A DNA stretch of 64,000 bases from Pseudomonas brassicacearum subsp. brassicacearum (GTDB taxonomy: Bacteria > Pseudomonadota > Gammaproteobacteria > Pseudomonadales > Pseudomonadaceae). Made by a program: the position numbers and the translations under genes. The stretch is taken from the NCBI RefSeq assembly GCF_008801605.1, contig NZ_VZPJ01000004.1, positions 310,001-374,000 on the forward strand, in the 5' to 3' direction. The stretch's first letter is position 1; every line of letters begins with the position of its first letter. Under the pieces are notes generated by a model. The model had not been told where the DNA came from. It made no database searches and was given only the letters and a program-made list of their open reading frames with translations. This document shows, piece by piece, positions 60,568 to 64,000 of this stretch.

Positions 60568-61821
60568 ATGGAACATTCACTTTCAAAACTGCGTTTTCCC
60601 CTCGCGCTGCTGGCGGTGCTGGTGATGAGCGCCTGCGGCAAGACTCCCGACACGGCAGCGTCCATGCCGCCGGCCAAAGTCAGTGTGGCCAAGGTATTGG
60701 AGCAGCCCGTCAACGAATGGGATGAGTTCACCGGCCGCCTGGAAGCGCCGGAAACCGTCGAGATCCGCCCACGGGTTTCCGGGCAGATCGACGAAGTGGC
60801 CTTCACCGAAGGTGCGCTGGTCAAGAAAGGCGACCTGTTGTTCCAGATCGACCCACGCCCCTTCCAGGCTGAAGTACGTCGTCTCGAAGCCCAACTGGCC
60901 CAAGCCCGAGCCACCGCCACCCGCAGCGAGAACGAAGCCCAGCGTGGCGAACGCCTGCGCTTGAGCAATGCCATTTCCGCCGAGCTGGCCGACTCGCGCA
61001 CCAGCGCCGCCCAGGAAGCCCGCGCCGCCGCTGCGGCCATCCAGGCACAATTGGACCTGGCCAAGCTGAACCTGAGCTTCACCCGGGTGACCTCGCCCAT
61101 CAGCGGTCGCGTCAGCCGGGCGGACATCACCGCCGGCAACCTGGTGACCGCTGACGTCACCCCGCTCACCAGCGTGGTCTCCACGGATAAGGTCTACGCC
61201 TACTTCGATGCCGACGAACGCGTCTTCCTCAAGTACACCCAACTTGCCCGCCAGGGCCAGCGCGGCCAGGCCACACCGGTCTACATGGGCCTGTCCAACG
61301 AAGACGGCAACCCGCACCAGGGCCAGATGAACTTCGTCGACAACCAGGTCAACCCGCAGACCGGCACCATCCGTGGTCGTGCCGTGTTCGACAACAAGGA
61401 CGGTGCCTACACCCCAGGCCTGTATGCCCGCCTGAAACTGGTGGGCAGCGGCACTTACGCCGCCGTGCTGATCAACGACGAAGCCGTCGGCACCGACCTG
61501 GGCAAGAAATTCGTGCTGGTGATGGACGCCGAGAACAAGCCGGCCTACCGCGCCGTCGAACTGGGTCCGAAGATCGAAGGCCTGCGCATCGTGCGCAGCG
61601 GCCTGAGCAAGGACGACACCATCATCGTCAAGGGGCTGCAACGGGCTCGTCCGGGTGCACCGGTCACGCCTGAAACCGTGCCGATGGCCAGCGACGAAAC
61701 CATTGCCGCCCTGGCACAACAACGTAAAGCGCTCGAAGCCAGCAACCTGCCCCAAGTCGCGCCATCCAAGGACGCGTCAGGGGCGGCAGGCAAATTGGCC
61801 GCTGCGACCCCACGCGGTTAA
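60568..61821 (+). CDS. mexE: RND adaptor protein MexE
   Basis: A 417-residue membrane fusion lipoprotein. Signal and lipobox MEHSLSKLRFPLALLAVLVMSAC; lipoyl segments VRPRVSGQIDE-type and LSFTRVTSPISGRVSRADIT; coiled hairpin near 95-165. The close likeness to P. aeruginosa MexE (EWDEFTGRLEAPE, DNQVNPQTGTIRGRAVFDN) supports the name. It links MexF to an outer-membrane factor; MexEF-OprN expels chloramphenicol, quinolones and signalling precursors such as HHQ in P. aeruginosa. ATG at 60568 (GGCGGA eight bases upstream); the frame to 60478 overruns it. mexF follows 15 bases later. Confidence 0.93.
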   Translation: MEHSLSKLRFPLALLAVLVMSACGKTPDTAASMPPAKVSVAKVLEQPVNEWDEFTGRLEAPETVEIRPRVSGQIDEVAFTEGALVKKGDLLFQIDPRPFQAEVRRLEAQLAQARATATRSENEAQRGERLRLSNAISAELADSRTSAAQEARAAAAAIQAQLDLAKLNLSFTRVTSPISGRVSRADITAGNLVTADVTPLTSVVSTDKVYAYFDADERVFLKYTQLARQGQRGQATPVYMGLSNEDGNPHQGQMNFVDNQVNPQTGTIRGRAVFDNKDGAYTPGLYARLKLVGSGTYAAVLINDEAVGTDLGKKFVLVMDAENKPAYRAVELGPKIEGLRIVRSGLSKDDTIIVKGLQRARPGAPVTPETVPMASDETIAALAQQRKALEASNLPQVAPSKDASGAAGKLAAATPRG

Positions 61822-61836
61822 GGGACTGAATCCAAG

Positions 61837-64000
61837 ATGAAATTTTCCCAGTTCTTCATTTCGCGGCCGATCTTCGCAGCAGTGCTTTCGCTGCTGATCC
61901 TGATCGCCGGCGCCATCTCGCTGTTCCAATTGCCGATCAGCGAATACCCGGAAGTCGTGCCGCCGACCGTGGTCGTGCGCGCCAACTTCCCGGGCGCCAA
62001 CCCCAAGGTCATCGGCGAGACTGTTGCCGCGCCCCTGGAACAAGCCATCACCGGCGTCGAGAACATGCTGTACATGTCCTCGCAATCCACCGCTGACGGC
62101 AAGATCACCCTGACCATCACCTTCGCCCTGGGCACCGACCTGGACAACGCCCAGGTGCAGGTGCAGAACCGCGTCACCCGGACCGAGCCCAAGCTGCCGG
62201 AAGAAGTGACCCGGATCGGCATCACGGTGGACAAGGCGTCGCCCGACCTGACCATGGTCGTGCACTTGACCTCGCCGGACAAACGCTACGACATGCTCTA
62301 CCTGTCCAACTACGCCCTGCTCAACATCAAGGATGAGCTGGCGCGCCTGGGTGGTGTGGGTGATGTGCAGCTGTTCGGCATGGGTGACTACTCCCTGCGA
62401 GTCTGGCTGGATCCGAACAAGACCGCCTCGCGCAACCTGACCGCCACCGACGTGGTTACCGCGATCCGTGAACAGAACCGCCAGGTGGCGGCCGGCGCCC
62501 TGGGTGCACCGCCAGCGCCCAACGCCCAGGCTTTCCAGCTCTCGATCAACACCCAGGGTCGCCTGGTGAACGAGGAAGAGTTCGAGAACATCATCATTCG
62601 TTCCGGCGCCAACGGCGAGATCACTCGCCTGAAGGATATCGCCCGGGTCGAACTGGGTTCCAGCCAATACGCCCTGCGCTCGCTGCTGGACAACCAGCCA
62701 GCAGTGGCGATCCCGATCTTCCAGCGTCCGGGCTCCAACGCCATCCAGATCTCCAACGACGTTCGCGAGAAGATGGAAGAGTTGAAGAAGGGCTTCCCGG
62801 CCGGGATGGACTACAGCATCGTCTATGACCCGACGATCTTCGTCCGTGGCTCCATCGAGGCGGTGGTGCACACCCTGTTCGAAGCGCTGATTCTCGTGGT
62901 GCTGGTGGTGATCCTGTTCCTGCAGACCTGGCGCGCCTCGATCATTCCATTGGTGGCGGTGCCGGTTTCGCTGATCGGTACATTCGCGGTGATGCACCTG
63001 TTCGGCTTCTCGTTGAACGCCCTCTCGCTGTTCGGCCTGGTACTGGCGATCGGTATCGTGGTGGACGACGCGATCGTGGTGGTGGAGAACGTCGAGCGAA
63101 ACATCGAACTGGGGCTCACCCCGGTGGAGGCGACCAAGCGCGCCATGGGCGAAGTGACCGGCCCGATCATCGCCACCGCCCTGGTGCTGTGCGCGGTATT
63201 CGTTCCGGCGGCGTTCATCAGTGGCCTGACCGGGCAGTTCTATAAGCAGTTCGCCCTGACCATTGCCATCTCCACGGTGATTTCGGCCGTCAACTCCCTG
63301 ACCCTGTCGCCAGCCCTGGCTGCGGTATTGCTCAAGGGTCATGACGCGCCCAAGGACCGTTTCTCCAAGTTCCTCGACAAGCTCTTCGGTGGCTGGTTGT
63401 TCCGTCCGTTCAACCGCTTCTTCGAGCGCGCCAGCCACGGTTACGTGGGCACCGTCGCCCGAGTGATTCGTAGCAGCGGCATCGCCCTGGTGCTCTATGC
63501 GGGCCTGATGGTGTTGACCTTCTTCGGTTTCTCCACCACCCCGACCGGTTTCGTGCCCGGCCAGGACAAGCAATACCTGGTGGCCTTCGCCCAATTGCCG
63601 GACGCCGCGAGCCTGGACCGTACCGAAGACGTGATCAAGCGCATGTCGGACCTGGCCCTCAAGCAACCGGGCGTTGAAAGTGCCGTGGCCTTCCCGGGCC
63701 TGTCGATCAACGGTTTCACCAACAGCCCGAACGCCGGCATCGTGTTCGTGACCCTCAAGCCCTTCGACGAACGCAAGGACCCGAGCATGTCGGCCGGCGC
63801 CATCGCCGGTGCCTTGAACGGCCAGTACGCCGGGATCCAGGAAGCCTACATGGCGATCTTCCCACCGCCGCCGGTACAGGGCCTGGGTACGATCGGTGGT
63901 TTCCGCCTGCAAATCGAAGACCGGGGCAACCTGGGCTACGACGAGCTGTACAAAGAAACCATGAACATCATCACCAAGAGCCGCAGCGTGCCGGAACTGG
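61837..64000 (+). CDS. mexF: RND permease MexF, 3' end outside the window
   Basis: The first 721 codons of an RND pump, open to the right edge. Starts MKFSQFFISRPIFAAVLSLLILIAGAI; helix block near 340-540 with the proton-relay pair in VLAIGIVVDDAIVVVEN. Near-identity in recall to MexF of Pseudomonas. Full-length proteins have about 1060 residues, so about a third is missing. An outer-membrane factor gene (oprN type) would be expected next. Confidence 0.93.
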   Translation, partial: MKFSQFFISRPIFAAVLSLLILIAGAISLFQLPISEYPEVVPPTVVVRANFPGANPKVIGETVAAPLEQAITGVENMLYMSSQSTADGKITLTITFALGTDLDNAQVQVQNRVTRTEPKLPEEVTRIGITVDKASPDLTMVVHLTSPDKRYDMLYLSNYALLNIKDELARLGGVGDVQLFGMGDYSLRVWLDPNKTASRNLTATDVVTAIREQNRQVAAGALGAPPAPNAQAFQLSINTQGRLVNEEEFENIIIRSGANGEITRLKDIARVELGSSQYALRSLLDNQPAVAIPIFQRPGSNAIQISNDVREKMEELKKGFPAGMDYSIVYDPTIFVRGSIEAVVHTLFEALILVVLVVILFLQTWRASIIPLVAVPVSLIGTFAVMHLFGFSLNALSLFGLVLAIGIVVDDAIVVVENVERNIELGLTPVEATKRAMGEVTGPIIATALVLCAVFVPAAFISGLTGQFYKQFALTIAISTVISAVNSLTLSPALAAVLLKGHDAPKDRFSKFLDKLFGGWLFRPFNRFFERASHGYVGTVARVIRSSGIALVLYAGLMVLTFFGFSTTPTGFVPGQDKQYLVAFAQLPDAASLDRTEDVIKRMSDLALKQPGVESAVAFPGLSINGFTNSPNAGIVFVTLKPFDERKDPSMSAGAIAGALNGQYAGIQEAYMAIFPPPPVQGLGTIGGFRLQIEDRGNLGYDELYKETMNIITKSRSVPEL

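Noticed and set aside
61777..63912. 711-codon minus-strand frame
   Set aside because: Antisense of mexE/mexF; low-complexity His/Gln/Arg product.

Overview
The window reads as chromosomal DNA of a Pseudomonas of the fluorescens/putida type. The main reasons are close recognition of MexS, MexT, MexE and MexF, an AotJQMP-like ABC system, and short GC-rich intergenic REP repeats of the kind common in fluorescens-group genomes. No rRNA, tRNA, CRISPR array or intact insertion sequence was seen.

Layout. (1) 1-3.8 kb: the start of an unknown gene leaving the left edge, then the divergent pair mexS/mexT. (2) 4.2-16.4 kb: an amino-acid island with a LysE/RhtB exporter, a chemoreceptor, a polar amino-acid ABC importer, an SMR pump, a Cys/Met-type PLP enzyme, an aldehyde dehydrogenase, homoserine dehydrogenase, an Lrp regulator and a threonine-synthase homologue whose PLP lysine codon reads glutamine. 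A 46-bp element is repeated upstream of the importer and upstream of homoserine dehydrogenase. I read the set as a candidate homoserine utilisation system. (3) 16.5-19.5 kb: DinB-like protein, DapA-family lyase, free-standing B3/B4 domain protein and an XRE-cupin regulator, with a shared AT-rich inverted-repeat motif in two divergent promoters. (4) 19.9-25.0 kb: LysR, SDR, MFS transporter and split transketolase, followed by a chimeric relic of the region 3 genes. (5) 25.6-36.4 kb: a low-oxygen/stress cluster with FNR/Anr-type boxes. It holds a P1B ATPase with a hemerythrin tail, a BON protein, an erythromycin-esterase-like enzyme, a hydrolase, two phosphoribosyltransferases, a tandem universal stress protein, a PRPP-synthetase-like protein and a HAD-P-loop ATPase fusion. 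(6) 36.4-46 kb: haloacid dehalogenase, APC permease, IclR and AraC regulators, a class III aminotransferase, an aldehyde dehydrogenase, cytochrome b561 and an AcuI-type reductase, probably for amine or amino-acid catabolism. REP repeats and an SDR relic follow. (7) 46.7-57.8 kb: a TetR-controlled lipid/efflux system with KAS II, an RND pump and its adaptor, an outer-membrane factor, an SDR, a FadL-type porin, a thioesterase and TetR. Four promoters each carry the same operator, TGTGAC-N14-GTCACA with one first-base variant. (8) 57.9-64 kb: VOC protein/LysR pair, a periplasmic binding protein, a REP pair, then mexE and the start of mexF, which leaves the right edge.

The two strongest candidates for undescribed biology are the TetR lipid-efflux regulon (7) and the Lrp-linked homoserine island (2). 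The Anr-box nucleotide/stress cluster (5) is third. The MexT regulator and its usual target mexEF lie about 57 kb apart here.
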